In this document: positions 8,770-16,548 of the stretch, piece after piece
How the letters are laid out: every line of letters starts with the position of its first letter
Position numbering within the stretch: the stretch's first letter is position 1
Origin: UBA1366 sp047602575
GTDB lineage: Bacteria > Bacillota > Clostridia > Oscillospirales > Ruminococcaceae
Assembly: GCA_047602575.1 (NCBI GenBank)
Contig: JASGGY010000003.1
Span: forward strand, 558,001 to 622,000
Length of the DNA: 64,000 bases
Direction of reading: 5' to 3'
Program-made: the position numbers and the translations under genes
The notes under the pieces: model-generated
The model's input: only the letters and a program-made list of their open reading frames with translations
Database searches by the model: none
Told to the model about the DNA's origin: nothing

Positions 8770-9024
8770 ATGAACAACCGCAATTTTGCAAACGGACAGC
8801 ATCTTCCGACCGCCCTGGTCACGGGGCTTGGCGCGGACGCGGCGGCGACGCAGGCGTTCCAGTCTTTGCCGCCGGACAAGCGGCAGAATTTCATCGACGG
8901 CGCGATACGCGTTCACACACGCGGGGAAATGAAATCGTATATCGACGCGCTACGGCAGACCGGCGTGCCGGAGGCTCCCGTCGCGCCGGAGGGAACGCCG
9001 GAGGCAAATCCCGGGTTTTTTTAA
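8770..9024 (+). CDS. Small hypothetical protein (84 aa)
   Basis: I do not recognise this protein. It is supported by a strong ribosome binding site (GGAGGG, seven bases before ATG) and coding-like composition. The central part is polar and predicted helical (FQSLPPDKRQNFIDGAIRV followed by HTRGEMKSYIDAL); the C-terminus is Pro/Glu-rich and ends in GFF. There is no signal peptide or membrane segment. It stands alone between the divergent rsmA promoter and the purE leader. Proteins of this size and composition are common as unnamed conserved genes in Clostridia. No function is proposed. Confidence 0.7.
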   Translation: MNNRNFANGQHLPTALVTGLGADAAATQAFQSLPPDKRQNFIDGAIRVHTRGEMKSYIDALRQTGVPEAPVAPEGTPEANPGFF

Positions 9025-9088
9025 TCAGATTTGTGAAAATACACAATTCCGACGCGTGATGTTCGGGTAAATTCTATGTGAAACGGAG

Positions 9089-9117
9089 TTGAAATTTCCG
9101 TCGTTTTCAGTTAAAAT
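9089..9117 (+). promoter_or_regulatory. Sigma-A promoter upstream of the purE leader RNA
   Basis: TTGAAA (9,089-9,094), 17-bp spacer, TAAAAT (9,112-9,117). Transcription would start near 9,124, about 260 bp before purE, and run into the structured leader and terminator described below. Confidence 0.6.
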
Positions 9118-9123
9118 AGTAAG

Positions 9124-9345
9124 TGGACGGTTTTGTGATGCTTTTGCGATTATAGTTGATGGAGGATGATACTATGTCATTTCCCGTAACAGCTTGCTCT
9201 TTTGTTTCGGCACGCGCGGGGCGAAGCATATCCCGCGTGCATAACCGTACCCATTCTTGCTTTTACCACAGCAGTATTGTATCCGTTTCCGGACAAATCA
9301 TAAAATATTAGCTGCAGCGTTTTTGTTGCAGTTATTTTTTGTTTT
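9124..9345 (+). ncRNA. Rod-shaped RNA with its own terminator upstream of purE (6S RNA-like or leader attenuator)
   Basis: The stretch between the promoter and purE folds on paper into one long hairpin. 9,150-9,157 pairs with 9,296-9,303; 9,061+100 to +106 (9,161-9,167) pairs with 9,281-9,290; 9,169-9,173 with 9,273-9,277; 9,186-9,193 with 9,259-9,266; and a GC-rich apical stem joins 9,210-9,220 to 9,231-9,240. A bubble lies between the third and fourth stems. An intrinsic terminator follows at once (9,312-9,345). A rod with a central bubble and a terminator is the form of 6S RNA, and from memory 6S genes lie near purE or purK in some lineages. A 45-codon frame (9,174-9,311) with GGAGG upstream overlaps it, so a leader-peptide attenuator is the rival reading. 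I could not match purine or ZTP riboswitch cores. Confidence 0.5.
9312..9345 (+). terminator. Intrinsic terminator between the leader RNA and purE
   Basis: CTGCAGC (9,312-9,318), loop GTTTTT, GTTGCAG (9,325-9,331), then TTATTTTTTGTTTT. It lies 40 bp before the purE start, so purE transcription needs read-through or a further promoter that I do not see. Confidence 0.65.
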
Positions 9346-9385
9346 ATGGAATATATTTCCGGGCGGCTGAAAGGATGTCAGAATT

Positions 9386-9883
9386 ATGAAAAAAGTTGCG
9401 GTCATTATGGGAAGCGACAGCGATTTCCCGATTGTGAAAAATGCGGTGTTGGAGCTGAAGGCATTCGGTGTGCCGTATGAGGTGCGCGTGATGTCGGCGC
9501 ACAGAACCCCGGCGCTCGCGTCGGAATTCGCGTCAACCGCAAAAGCGGAGGGCTTTGGCGTGATCATCGCGGCGGCGGGCATGGCGGCGCATTTAGCGGG
9601 CGTTCTGGCAGGACACACAACGCTGCCGGTGATCGGCATTCCGATCAAATCCGGCGCGATGAACGGGCTTGACGCGCTCATGGCGACGGTGATGATGCCG
9701 CCGGGAATTCCCGTGGCGACGGTCGCGGTGGACGGCGCGAAAAACGCGGCGATTCTCGCGATTCAGATGCTCGCACTCTCCGACGAGGGTCTTGCGGCAA
9801 AGCTTGAGGACGCAAAGCAGGCGATGATCGACGGCGTTGTGACAAAAAATGAGAGCTTGCAGGAAGCGGTTTCGGCGCTTTAA
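9386..9883 (+). CDS. purE: 5-(carboxyamino)imidazole ribonucleotide mutase PurE
   Basis: Converts N5-CAIR to CAIR in de novo purine synthesis. The 165-aa protein opens with VAVIMGSDSDFPIVKNA (the Ser-Asp-Ser phosphate site) and has RVMSAHRTPALASEFA with the catalytic His, and AAAGMAAHLAGVLAGHTTLPVIGIP. These motifs mark class I PurE, whose substrate comes from PurK, yet purK is not in this window. It is the first gene of a plus-strand purine cluster and is followed by purF after 47 bp. Confidence 0.96.
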   Translation: MKKVAVIMGSDSDFPIVKNAVLELKAFGVPYEVRVMSAHRTPALASEFASTAKAEGFGVIIAAAGMAAHLAGVLAGHTTLPVIGIPIKSGAMNGLDALMATVMMPPGIPVATVAVDGAKNAAILAIQMLALSDEGLAAKLEDAKQAMIDGVVTKNESLQEAVSAL

Positions 9884-9930
9884 CGGCAACAAAGTTTTTC
9901 AAGCGTATTTCTGAAAGGAACGGTACTTGC

Positions 9931-11364
9931 ATGTTTGATAGCTTACACGAAGAATGCGGTGTATTCGGGATTTATTCGAGCGTAACGACGGATGTCGCGG
10001 GGATGGCGTATGTCGGACTTTACGCGCTGCAGCACAGGGGGCAGGAAAGCTGCGGCATTGTTGTTAATGACGACGGCGTTTATCGGTATCATAAGGATCT
10101 GGGGCTTGTGCATGAGGTGTTCAACAAGGAAAACCTCGCAAAGCTCGGCACGGGACGGATCGCGATCGGTCACGTGCGGTATTCCACCACGGGCAACTCC
10201 AACCGCTCCAACGCGCAGCCGCTGGTGGTGCGTCACATCAAGGGACCGATGTCCATCGCCCACAACGGCAACCTCATCAACGCGCAGGCGCTGCGGGAGG
10301 AATACGAGCTGCGGGGCGCGATTTTCCACAACACCAACGACACAGAGGTCATTTCCTATGCCATCACGGAAGCACGACTGACAGAGCCTTCCATCGAAGC
10401 GTCTGTGGAAAAGGCGATGTATAAAATCAAAGGGGCATATTCGCTGGTTGTCATGTCGCCGCAGAAACTGATTGCCGCGCGCGACCCCGACGGCTTCCAT
10501 CCCCTTGCCATCGGCGAAACGGAATCGGGCTATGTGATTGCGTCGGAAACCTGCGCGTTTGACAGCATCGGCGCGAAATTCCTGCGCGATGTCAAGCCCG
10601 GCGAAATTGTTGTGATTGACGAAAGCGGGCTGCGTTCTATCAAGACACATTGCGGAAAAACAGGGCATCTATGTGTGTTTGAGTATGTTTATTTTGCGCG
10701 TCCGGACTCGGTGGTGGAAGGCTTAAGCGTACACAAGGCGCGGCTGCGGGCGGGAAAATACCTCTGGCGCGAGCATCCGGTGGAAGCAGACGTTGTTATC
10801 GGTGTGCCGGACTCGGGGCTTGACGCGGCGCTCGGCTTTTCACAGGAAAGCGGCATTCCCTATGGCATCGGGTTCATCAAGAACCGCTACATAGGACGGA
10901 CATTTATTCAGCCCAGTCAGGCGGAGCGCACCAATTCCGTAAAAATAAAGCTCAATGCCATTGCCGACACCGTGCGCGGAAAGCGTGTTGTGATGATCGA
11001 TGACAGCATCGTGCGCGGGACGACCTCGGCGCGGATTGTTAATCTTCTGCGGGAGGCGGGTGCGACGGAGGTACACGTGCGGATTTCAAGCCCGCCGTTT
11101 GTGTCGCCGTGTTATTTCGGAACGGACATCGATAGCAAGGATAAGCTCATTGCCTGCCAGATGGGAATGGACGAAATCTGCGCGTTCATCGGCGCGGATT
11201 CGCTGGGCTATCTGAGCGTGGAGAGCGTGCAGAAGCTGGCGGGAAATTCGCCGTGCCAGTTCTGCACGGGCTGCTTCTCTGGCAATTATCCGCTGGAAGT
11301 GCCGCAGGAAATGCCCAAGGATAAATTTGAAACAAAAATCACCAATCAGCTATCGTTCACATAA
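9931..11364 (+). CDS. purF: Amidophosphoribosyltransferase PurF
   Basis: Catalyses the first committed purine step, PRPP plus glutamine to phosphoribosylamine. A short propeptide MFDSLHEE precedes the catalytic Cys9 (ECGVFGIYSS), which is expected to be exposed by processing as in Bacillus PurF. The N-terminal glutamine amidohydrolase has LQHRGQESCGI and RYSTTGNSN. The phosphoribosyltransferase domain carries the PRPP loop VVMIDDSIVRGTTSARIV. Cysteines in SPCYFGTDI and CQFCTGC are placed as Fe-S cluster ligands of the Bacillus-type enzyme. The 477-aa length is normal. It overlaps nothing; purM starts 28 bp later. Confidence 0.97.
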   Translation: MFDSLHEECGVFGIYSSVTTDVAGMAYVGLYALQHRGQESCGIVVNDDGVYRYHKDLGLVHEVFNKENLAKLGTGRIAIGHVRYSTTGNSNRSNAQPLVVRHIKGPMSIAHNGNLINAQALREEYELRGAIFHNTNDTEVISYAITEARLTEPSIEASVEKAMYKIKGAYSLVVMSPQKLIAARDPDGFHPLAIGETESGYVIASETCAFDSIGAKFLRDVKPGEIVVIDESGLRSIKTHCGKTGHLCVFEYVYFARPDSVVEGLSVHKARLRAGKYLWREHPVEADVVIGVPDSGLDAALGFSQESGIPYGIGFIKNRYIGRTFIQPSQAERTNSVKIKLNAIADTVRGKRVVMIDDSIVRGTTSARIVNLLREAGATEVHVRISSPPFVSPCYFGTDIDSKDKLIACQMGMDEICAFIGADSLGYLSVESVQKLAGNSPCQFCTGCFSGNYPLEVPQEMPKDKFETKITNQLSFT

Positions 11365-11392
11365 ATACAAAGTCAGAGAGGAAATTATAGAG

Positions 11393-12427
11393 ATGAAAAG
11401 TTTTTCGGAAAGCTACAAGGAAGCGGGCGTTGACGTTACCGCCGGATACAAGGCGGTTGAACTGATGAAAAGCCATGTCGCGCGCACCATGACCGCGGGC
11501 GTTTTAAGCGGTATCGGCGGCTTTGGCGGGCTGTTTGAGTTGGATTTAACGGGCATTACGAAGCCCGTTCTGGTTTCGGGAACGGATGGCGTGGGCACAA
11601 AGCTTAAGCTTGCGTTTCTGATGGAAAAGCACGACACGGTGGGCATTGACTGCGTGGCGATGTGCGTCAACGACGTCATCTGCTGCGGGGCAAAGCCGCT
11701 GTTCTTCCTCGATTATATCGCGGTGGGCAAGAATTATCCCGAGAAGGTCGCGTCGATTGTTTCCGGCGTGGCGGACGGCTGCGAACTGGCGGGCTGTGCG
11801 CTCGTGGGCGGCGAAACCGCCGAAATGCCGGGCTTCTACCCCGAGGATGAGTACGACCTCGCGGGCTTCACGGTGGGTGTGGTGGACAAGGACAAGATCC
11901 TCAAGCCCGACACGCAGAAAGCCGGCGATGTGATGATCGGCATTAAGTCAAGCGGCGTGCATTCCAACGGCTTTTCACTGGTGCGCAAGGTGTTTTCCAT
12001 CAGCGCGCAGAACTTAGCGCGGCACCATGCCGACCTCGGCACGACGCTGGGCAACACACTTCTGACACCGACAAAAATTTATGTCAAATCAGTCCTCAAG
12101 CTCATTGAAGCCGTACAGGTCAAGAGCTTGTCGCACATCACGGGCGGCGGTTTTTATGAGAACATTCCGCGCAGTCTGCCGGCAAACCTGACGGCGAAAA
12201 TTGACAAAGCGGCACTTGATATTCTGCCGATTTTCAAGCTCATTCAGGAAACAGGAAAGATTCCCGAGCGCGATATGTTCAACACCTTCAACATGGGTGT
12301 GGGCATGACGGCGGTTGTGGACAAAACGGACGCAGACAAGGCAGTTGCGGCGCTTAAAGCTGCCGGCGAGGACGCTTATGTCATCGGTGAGCTGGTTGAA
12401 AGCGACGAGGGCGTTATCCTGTTATAA
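11393..12427 (+). CDS. purM: Phosphoribosylformylglycinamidine cyclo-ligase PurM
   Basis: ATP-dependent closure of FGAM to AIR. The 344-aa protein has SYKEAGVDVTAGYKAVELMK, VSGTDGVGTKLKLAF, DCVAMCVNDVICCGAKPLFF and VGGETAEMPGFY, the AIR-synthase signatures. The start at 11,393 is chosen because the family begins here, with AGAGAGG upstream; a longer in-frame reading overlaps the purF end. The upstream step (PurL) is not encoded in the window. Confidence 0.96.
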   Translation: MKSFSESYKEAGVDVTAGYKAVELMKSHVARTMTAGVLSGIGGFGGLFELDLTGITKPVLVSGTDGVGTKLKLAFLMEKHDTVGIDCVAMCVNDVICCGAKPLFFLDYIAVGKNYPEKVASIVSGVADGCELAGCALVGGETAEMPGFYPEDEYDLAGFTVGVVDKDKILKPDTQKAGDVMIGIKSSGVHSNGFSLVRKVFSISAQNLARHHADLGTTLGNTLLTPTKIYVKSVLKLIEAVQVKSLSHITGGGFYENIPRSLPANLTAKIDKAALDILPIFKLIQETGKIPERDMFNTFNMGVGMTAVVDKTDADKAVAALKAAGEDAYVIGELVESDEGVILL

Positions 12428-12498
12428 AGATTTAGACACGGAAAAGTTAGGGAGTTTAGCGTGAGCGAATAAATAAATCAGAACAGGAGAGGGGGCGA

Positions 12499-12544
12499 GC
12501 CCATGCATGCTCTTTCATTGCGATTGGAGCATGGAGTGCATGGG
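12499..12544 (+). promoter_or_regulatory. Hairpin over the purN translation start region
   Basis: CCCATGCATGCTC (12,500-12,512) is largely complementary to GAGCATGGAGTGCATGGG (12,527-12,544). The structure would bury the GGAG motifs and upstream ATGs before the purN coding start. Whether it regulates purN is unknown. Confidence 0.35.
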
Positions 12545-12551
12545 CATTGGC

Positions 12552-13175
12552 ATGAAGAACATTGCGGTGCTGGTTTCGGGCGGCGGAACGAATTTACAGG
12601 CGCTCATTGACGCGCAGGAAAGCGGGAAGCTCAACAACGGCAGGATCACGCTGGTGATCGCCTCAAAGCCCGGCGTGTACGCGCTTGAACGCGCGGCGAA
12701 GCACGGGATCGCTTCGCTGGTGCTGCCGCGCAAGGACTATCCGGACGTGGCGGCTTACACCGCAGCGATTACCGCAGCACTGACAAATGCGGGCATTGAC
12801 CTTGTGGTGTATGCGGGCTTTATGACGATTCTTGACGAGCAGATTGTCAAGGCATTTCCGATGAAGATGATGAACGTGCATCCGGCGCTGATTCCGTCGT
12901 TTTGCGGCAAGGGCTTTTATGGCTTGCGCGTGCATGAGGCTGTGCTGGAAAGCGGCGTAAAGCTGACGGGCGCGACGGTGCATTTTGTGACGGAGGTCTG
13001 CGACGGCGGCCCGATCATCGCGCAGAAGGCGGTTGCGGTGGAAAACACCGACACGGCGGAAATGCTTCAAAAGCGCGTGATGGAACAGGCGGAATGGGTG
13101 ATTCTCTCCGAAGCGGCGGAGCTGTTCTGCGCGGGGCGGATTACGGTGAGGGACGGGCGGGCGTATATCGACTGA
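12552..13175 (+). CDS. purN: Phosphoribosylglycinamide formyltransferase PurN
   Basis: Transfers formyl from 10-formyl-THF to GAR. The sequence MKNIAVLVSGGGTNLQALID is the family N-terminus. The catalytic Asn-His-Asp set lies in MNVHPALIPSFCGKGFYG, VKLTGATVHFVTEVCDGG and PIIAQKAV. The start at 12,552 fits the family; ATGs at 12,531 and 12,540 lie closer to GGAG motifs and cannot be excluded. At 207 aa it is normal. The last 22 codons are duplicated in degenerate form at 13,649-13,712, beyond the next gene. Confidence 0.95.
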   Translation: MKNIAVLVSGGGTNLQALIDAQESGKLNNGRITLVIASKPGVYALERAAKHGIASLVLPRKDYPDVAAYTAAITAALTNAGIDLVVYAGFMTILDEQIVKAFPMKMMNVHPALIPSFCGKGFYGLRVHEAVLESGVKLTGATVHFVTEVCDGGPIIAQKAVAVENTDTAEMLQKRVMEQAEWVILSEAAELFCAGRITVRDGRAYID

Positions 13176-13208
13176 CAAACCCGTTCACGGACAGGAAGAG
13201 AGGGCTAC

Positions 13209-13616
13209 ATGAGTAAAAAAGAGATCATGTATATCGAACTGAAATCCGGCTACAGCGACAACGGTCCGGCATGGATCGGCAGGGTGAAATATTCAAAGTC
13301 CGGGCAGACGGTTTACTTTAACGACCGGGCGTTCTGCAAAGGGTCCGGACATTATTACGGCAATTACACGGACGCCGAAACCGGCGAAGCGTACTGGATT
13401 TCCGGCGTAAAGCAAAACGGCGGCGACCGGCACTGGGCAGGCTCCGGAAAAATCACGGTTCAGCGTTTGGCGGCGGCAGAATACATGGAGCTGGTCGGGC
13501 TTTCCGCACTTGATCCGCGGCGGTATACGATTGAGGACATCCCAGAGGTTTATCCGGTGGAACGGATTGCGGCGCTCGCGAACAGGAAGTATCCGGACGC
13601 GGAGGAAGATGCGTGA
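13209..13616 (+). CDS. Conserved hypothetical protein (135 aa) inserted after purN
   Basis: I recognise the pattern (MYIELKSGYSDNGPAWIGRV, YYGNYTDAETGEAYWISGVK, DRHWAGSG) as that of a small uncharacterised protein seen in many bacteria, but I know no function for it. The N-terminal 85 residues look like a compact beta-rich fold with aromatic residues; the C-terminus is helical. AGGAAGAG precedes the ATG. It sits between the end of purN and a degenerate second copy of the purN tail, so it appears to have arrived together with, or been bracketed by, that duplication. Confidence 0.75.
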   Translation: MSKKEIMYIELKSGYSDNGPAWIGRVKYSKSGQTVYFNDRAFCKGSGHYYGNYTDAETGEAYWISGVKQNGGDRHWAGSGKITVQRLAAAEYMELVGLSALDPRRYTIEDIPEVYPVERIAALANRKYPDAEEDA

Positions 13617-13630
13617 CAGCTTTCTGACAA

Positions 13631-13675
13631 CCGCGCAGAACAGCTCCCCCGAAGCGGCGGAGCTGTTCTGCGCGG
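13631..13675. repeat. 17-bp perfect inverted repeat inside the purN scar
   Basis: CCGCGCAGAACAGCTCC (13,631-13,647) and its exact reverse complement (13,659-13,675) flank an 11-base loop. The right arm belongs to the duplicated purN tail; the left arm is an inverted copy of the same purN sequence. The intact purN has only the right-arm sequence. Confidence 0.85.
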
Positions 13676-13712
13676 GGCGGATTACGGTGAAGGACGGACG
13701 GGCTTATATTGA
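13649..13712 (+). pseudogene. Duplicated fragment of the purN 3' end
   Basis: About 64 bp match 13,108-13,171 of purN with five differences, encoding SEAAELFCAGRITV then KDGRAYID in place of the original RDGRAYID. No start codon or upstream part of purN accompanies it. It reads as a remnant of a tandem duplication or insertion event beside purN. Confidence 0.85.
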
Positions 13713-13745
13713 TAACTTATCCATGGAGAGAATGAGAGTACAGCG

Positions 13746-14252
13746 ATGAATCTGACTTTTTCAAATGCTGAAACAAGCAACATAGATGAAATTATGCGAT
13801 TGCTTTCGTGTGCAATCAAGCATATGGAGCGCAATGACATTCACCAATGGGATGAGATTTATCCATCCAGAAAAATTATCGCAGGAGATATAAGAAAGCA
13901 CGAGCTATTTGTTGGTAGAATCGGTGGACAAATTGCAGTAATTTTCGTTGTAAACAGCAAATGTAATGCAAAATATAAAATCGGCGCATGGAGCACAAAT
14001 ACCGAAAATTTTCTCGTCATTCACAGGCTTTGCGTGCATCCGGATTTTCAGAATCAAGGGGTTGCAAAAGCGGCGATGGCATATATTGAAAACAACCTTT
14101 GCAGTTTGAATATTGAAGCGATCAGATTAGATGTATTTAAACAAAATCCGCATGCTTTGAGGTTATACAAAAACAATGGGTTTCAAATAACCGGAGAAGT
14201 TGAATTTCGCAAGGGTGGGTTTTATCTGATGGAAAAGCTGCTCGGCTTCTGA
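13746..14252 (+). CDS. GNAT family N-acetyltransferase
   Basis: Predicted acyl-CoA-dependent N-acetyltransferase of unknown substrate. The 168-aa protein has VIHRLCVHPDFQNQGVAKA (about 95-113), the acetyl-CoA pyrophosphate loop of GNAT enzymes, followed by IEAIRLDVFKQNPHALRLYKNNGF. The early segment AIKHMERNDIHQWDE resembles GNATs often annotated near stress genes. Base composition is clearly more AT-rich than the purine genes on both sides, which suggests recent acquisition. It starts about 30 bp after the purN scar and is followed by a 68-aa membrane protein. Confidence 0.85.
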   Translation: MNLTFSNAETSNIDEIMRLLSCAIKHMERNDIHQWDEIYPSRKIIAGDIRKHELFVGRIGGQIAVIFVVNSKCNAKYKIGAWSTNTENFLVIHRLCVHPDFQNQGVAKAAMAYIENNLCSLNIEAIRLDVFKQNPHALRLYKNNGFQITGEVEFRKGGFYLMEKLLGF

Positions 14253-14272
14253 CTTTGAAAGGCGGCATTGAC

Positions 14273-14479
14273 ATGAAAAAAATCAAAGCTCTCAAATGGC
14301 ATGAAAGAAGCACACTCGACAAGGTTCTCACGGCGGCAAGCGTCATTGTGTGCGTTGCGATGCCTGGGCTTGCGATTTACTCGAAGGTCAACGGTAATGA
14401 CTGGGCGGAAGATTTCATCGCGCCGGCAATGATGTTTGTTTTCATCTCTCATCTCGTGATTCAATGGAAAAGGCTGTGA
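14273..14479 (+). CDS. Small membrane protein (68 aa)
   Basis: Function unknown. Two hydrophobic stretches are visible (VLTAASVIVCVAMPGLAIY and FIAPAMMFVFISHLVIQW) joined by a short polar loop, so a two-pass hairpin is likely. AAAGGCGG lies upstream of the ATG. An in-frame TTG at 14,255 is a less likely start. The gene follows the acetyltransferase by 20 bp and may be cotranscribed with it. Confidence 0.65.
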   Translation: MKKIKALKWHERSTLDKVLTAASVIVCVAMPGLAIYSKVNGNDWAEDFIAPAMMFVFISHLVIQWKRL

Positions 14480-14575
14480 CAAGCCGGACGCGCGTTTTTC
14501 AGCTTTTAACCGCAAGCGTATTTTATAAATAGAAAAGGACGACGGCTCAATTTCAAAATAAAGGACGGGTACATT

Positions 14576-15289
14576 ATGAAAACACTGGACATTTTTCAGG
14601 AACTGAAAAGCAACTCCTACCCCGGTCGCGGAATTATTCTAGGCAAATCCGCCGACGGAAAGCACGCTGTGGGTGCGTATTTCATCATGGGCAGAAGCGA
14701 GAACAGCCGCAACCGCGTGTTTGTTCCCACGACCGACGGCATCCGCACAAAAGCATTTGACGAGTCAAAGCTGACCGACCCGAGCCTGATTATTTATCAT
14801 CCTGTGCGCGTGCTGGGCAACAAAACCATCATCACCAACGGCGACCAGACGGACACCATCTACGACGGGATGAACGCACAGCAGACCTTTGAATGCGCGC
14901 TTCGCAGCCGTGAATTTGAGCCGGACGCGCCAAATTTCACACCGCGTATTTCGGGTATTCTGAAATTATCCGGCGGCGGGTTTAACTATGCAATGTCCAT
15001 TCTCAAGTCCGCGGACGGCGACCCGTCCTCCTGTCAGCGTTTTACGTTCAGCTACAACGCGCCGCTTTCCGGTGTCGGGCATTTCATCCACACCTATATG
15101 GGTGACGGCGACCCGCTGCCGAGCTTTGAGGGCGAGCCGAAGAAGATTTCCATTGATATGGGCATCAACGAATTTTCCTCAAAGCTTTGGGATGCGCTCG
15201 ACAGCGAGAACAAGGTTTCGCTCTTTGTGCGTTATATCGCGCTTGAAACCGGCAATGCCACGACGGTGATTACCAATAAGCATGAATAA
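14576..15289 (+). CDS. IMP cyclohydrolase, PurO-like
   Basis: Predicted to close FAICAR to IMP, the last step of purine synthesis. The 237-aa sequence (NSYPGRGIILGKSADGKHAV, YFIMGRSENSRNRVF) resembles the stand-alone IMP cyclohydrolase family first described as archaeal PurO (IMP_cyclohyd) and found in some Clostridia, not the N-terminal domain of bacterial PurH. The next gene is an AICAR transformylase without any cyclohydrolase domain, which supports the assignment: the two together replace bifunctional PurH. No signal peptide. The leader has only a weak ribosome binding site. Confidence 0.85.
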   Translation: MKTLDIFQELKSNSYPGRGIILGKSADGKHAVGAYFIMGRSENSRNRVFVPTTDGIRTKAFDESKLTDPSLIIYHPVRVLGNKTIITNGDQTDTIYDGMNAQQTFECALRSREFEPDAPNFTPRISGILKLSGGGFNYAMSILKSADGDPSSCQRFTFSYNAPLSGVGHFIHTYMGDGDPLPSFEGEPKKISIDMGINEFSSKLWDALDSENKVSLFVRYIALETGNATTVITNKHE

Positions 15290-15346
15290 ACGGCGGTTCG
15301 GAGTCCCCTCCCCGCTTTGTGAATAATGATTAAGGAGAATGAAACC

Positions 15347-16528
15347 ATGTCCAGTGAAATGCTGCTCAAATATGGCTGCAACCCCAACCAGAAGCCCTCC
15401 CGAATTTTTATGGAGGACGGCGCACCACTTCCCATCGAGGTGCTAAACGGCAATCCCGGCTACATCAATCTGCTTGATGCGTTCAACGGCTGGCAGTTGG
15501 TCAAGGAGCTAAAAAAAGCCACGGGGCTTTGCGCGGCGACGTCGTTCAAGCACGTTTCCCCAGCCGGTGCGGCGGTGGGCAAGCCGCTTTTGGACACGCT
15601 GAAAAAGACCTATTTTGTTGACGACCTAGGCGAGCTGTCGCCGCTTGCTTGTGCGTATGCGCGGGCGCGCGGTGCGGACAGAATGTCGTCCTACGGCGAT
15701 TTCATTGCGCTTTCTGATGAATGCGACGCGGCAACGGCAAAGATGATTCACCGCGAGGTTTCCGACGGCATCATTGCGCCGGGGTATTCGGATGAAGCGC
15801 TTGCGATTCTCAAATCAAAGCGCAAGGGCACTTACAACATCATTAAAATCAGCGCAGACTACAAGCCCGCTGAAATTGAGCGCAAGCAGGTGTACGGCAT
15901 TACCTTTGAGCAGGGCAGGAACGAGCTTGACATCGACGCGGCGATGCTCGAAAACATCGTAACGGCAAACAAATCCATTCCCGACGACAAGAAAATCGAC
16001 CTGATTATCTCGCTGATTACGCTCAAATACACCCAATCAAACAGCGTCTGCTACGTCAAGGACGGACAGGCTGTCGGCATTGGCGCGGGACAGCAGTCGC
16101 GCATCCACTGCACGCGGCTTGCCGGAAACAAAGCGGACATCTGGTGGCTGCGTCAGGCACCACAGGTGCTGAACCTAGAGTTTGTTGACAGCATTCGCCG
16201 CCCCGACCGCGACAATGCGATTGATATTTATATCTCCGACGACTGCGAGGATGTGCTTGCCGACGGCGCGTGGGAAACGATTTTCAAAGAAAAGCCTCCC
16301 ATGTTCACAAAGGCAGAACAGAAAGCTTGGCTGGCGCAGAACGACGGTGTCTGTCTTGGCTCGGACGCGTTCTTCCCGTTTGGCGACAACATCGAACGCG
16401 CGAAGAAGTCCGGCGTAGCTTACATTGCGCAGCCCGGCGGTTCGATTCGCGACGACCATGTGATTATGACTTGCGATAAATACGGCATGGCAATGGCATT
16501 TACGGGGATTCGTTTGTTCCATCATTAA
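15347..16528 (+). CDS. purH: AICAR formyltransferase (PurH C-terminal domain only)
   Basis: Formylates AICAR to FAICAR with 10-formyl-THF. The 393-aa protein is about 120 residues shorter than bifunctional PurH (about 510 aa) because the IMP cyclohydrolase half is absent. It contains LCAATSFKHVSPAGAAVG with the catalytic Lys-His pair, KYTQSNSVCYVKDGQAVGIG, GQQSRIHCTRLAG and SDAFFPFGDNIERAKKSGV, all transformylase signatures. The start at 15,347 follows AAGGAG by nine bases. It lies directly after the PurO-like gene and before purD. Confidence 0.93.
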   Translation: MSSEMLLKYGCNPNQKPSRIFMEDGAPLPIEVLNGNPGYINLLDAFNGWQLVKELKKATGLCAATSFKHVSPAGAAVGKPLLDTLKKTYFVDDLGELSPLACAYARARGADRMSSYGDFIALSDECDAATAKMIHREVSDGIIAPGYSDEALAILKSKRKGTYNIIKISADYKPAEIERKQVYGITFEQGRNELDIDAAMLENIVTANKSIPDDKKIDLIISLITLKYTQSNSVCYVKDGQAVGIGAGQQSRIHCTRLAGNKADIWWLRQAPQVLNLEFVDSIRRPDRDNAIDIYISDDCEDVLADGAWETIFKEKPPMFTKAEQKAWLAQNDGVCLGSDAFFPFGDNIERAKKSGVAYIAQPGGSIRDDHVIMTCDKYGMAMAFTGIRLFHH

Positions 16529-16548
16529 TCGAAAGCGGGGAAACGGTA

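Noticed and set aside
8686..8916. 76-aa frame on minus overlapping the 84-aa gene
   Set aside because: The plus-strand gene has a strong ribosome binding site and better composition.
9174..9311. 45-codon frame with GGAGG upstream, before purE
   Set aside because: It coincides with the paired arms of the rod-shaped RNA and its sequence looks non-protein-like (scattered Cys, His, Ser, Arg). Kept only as the rival leader-peptide reading.
9025..9385. Guanine or ZTP riboswitch upstream of purE
   Set aside because: The conserved core sequences of these aptamers could not be found by eye; a covariance search would settle it.
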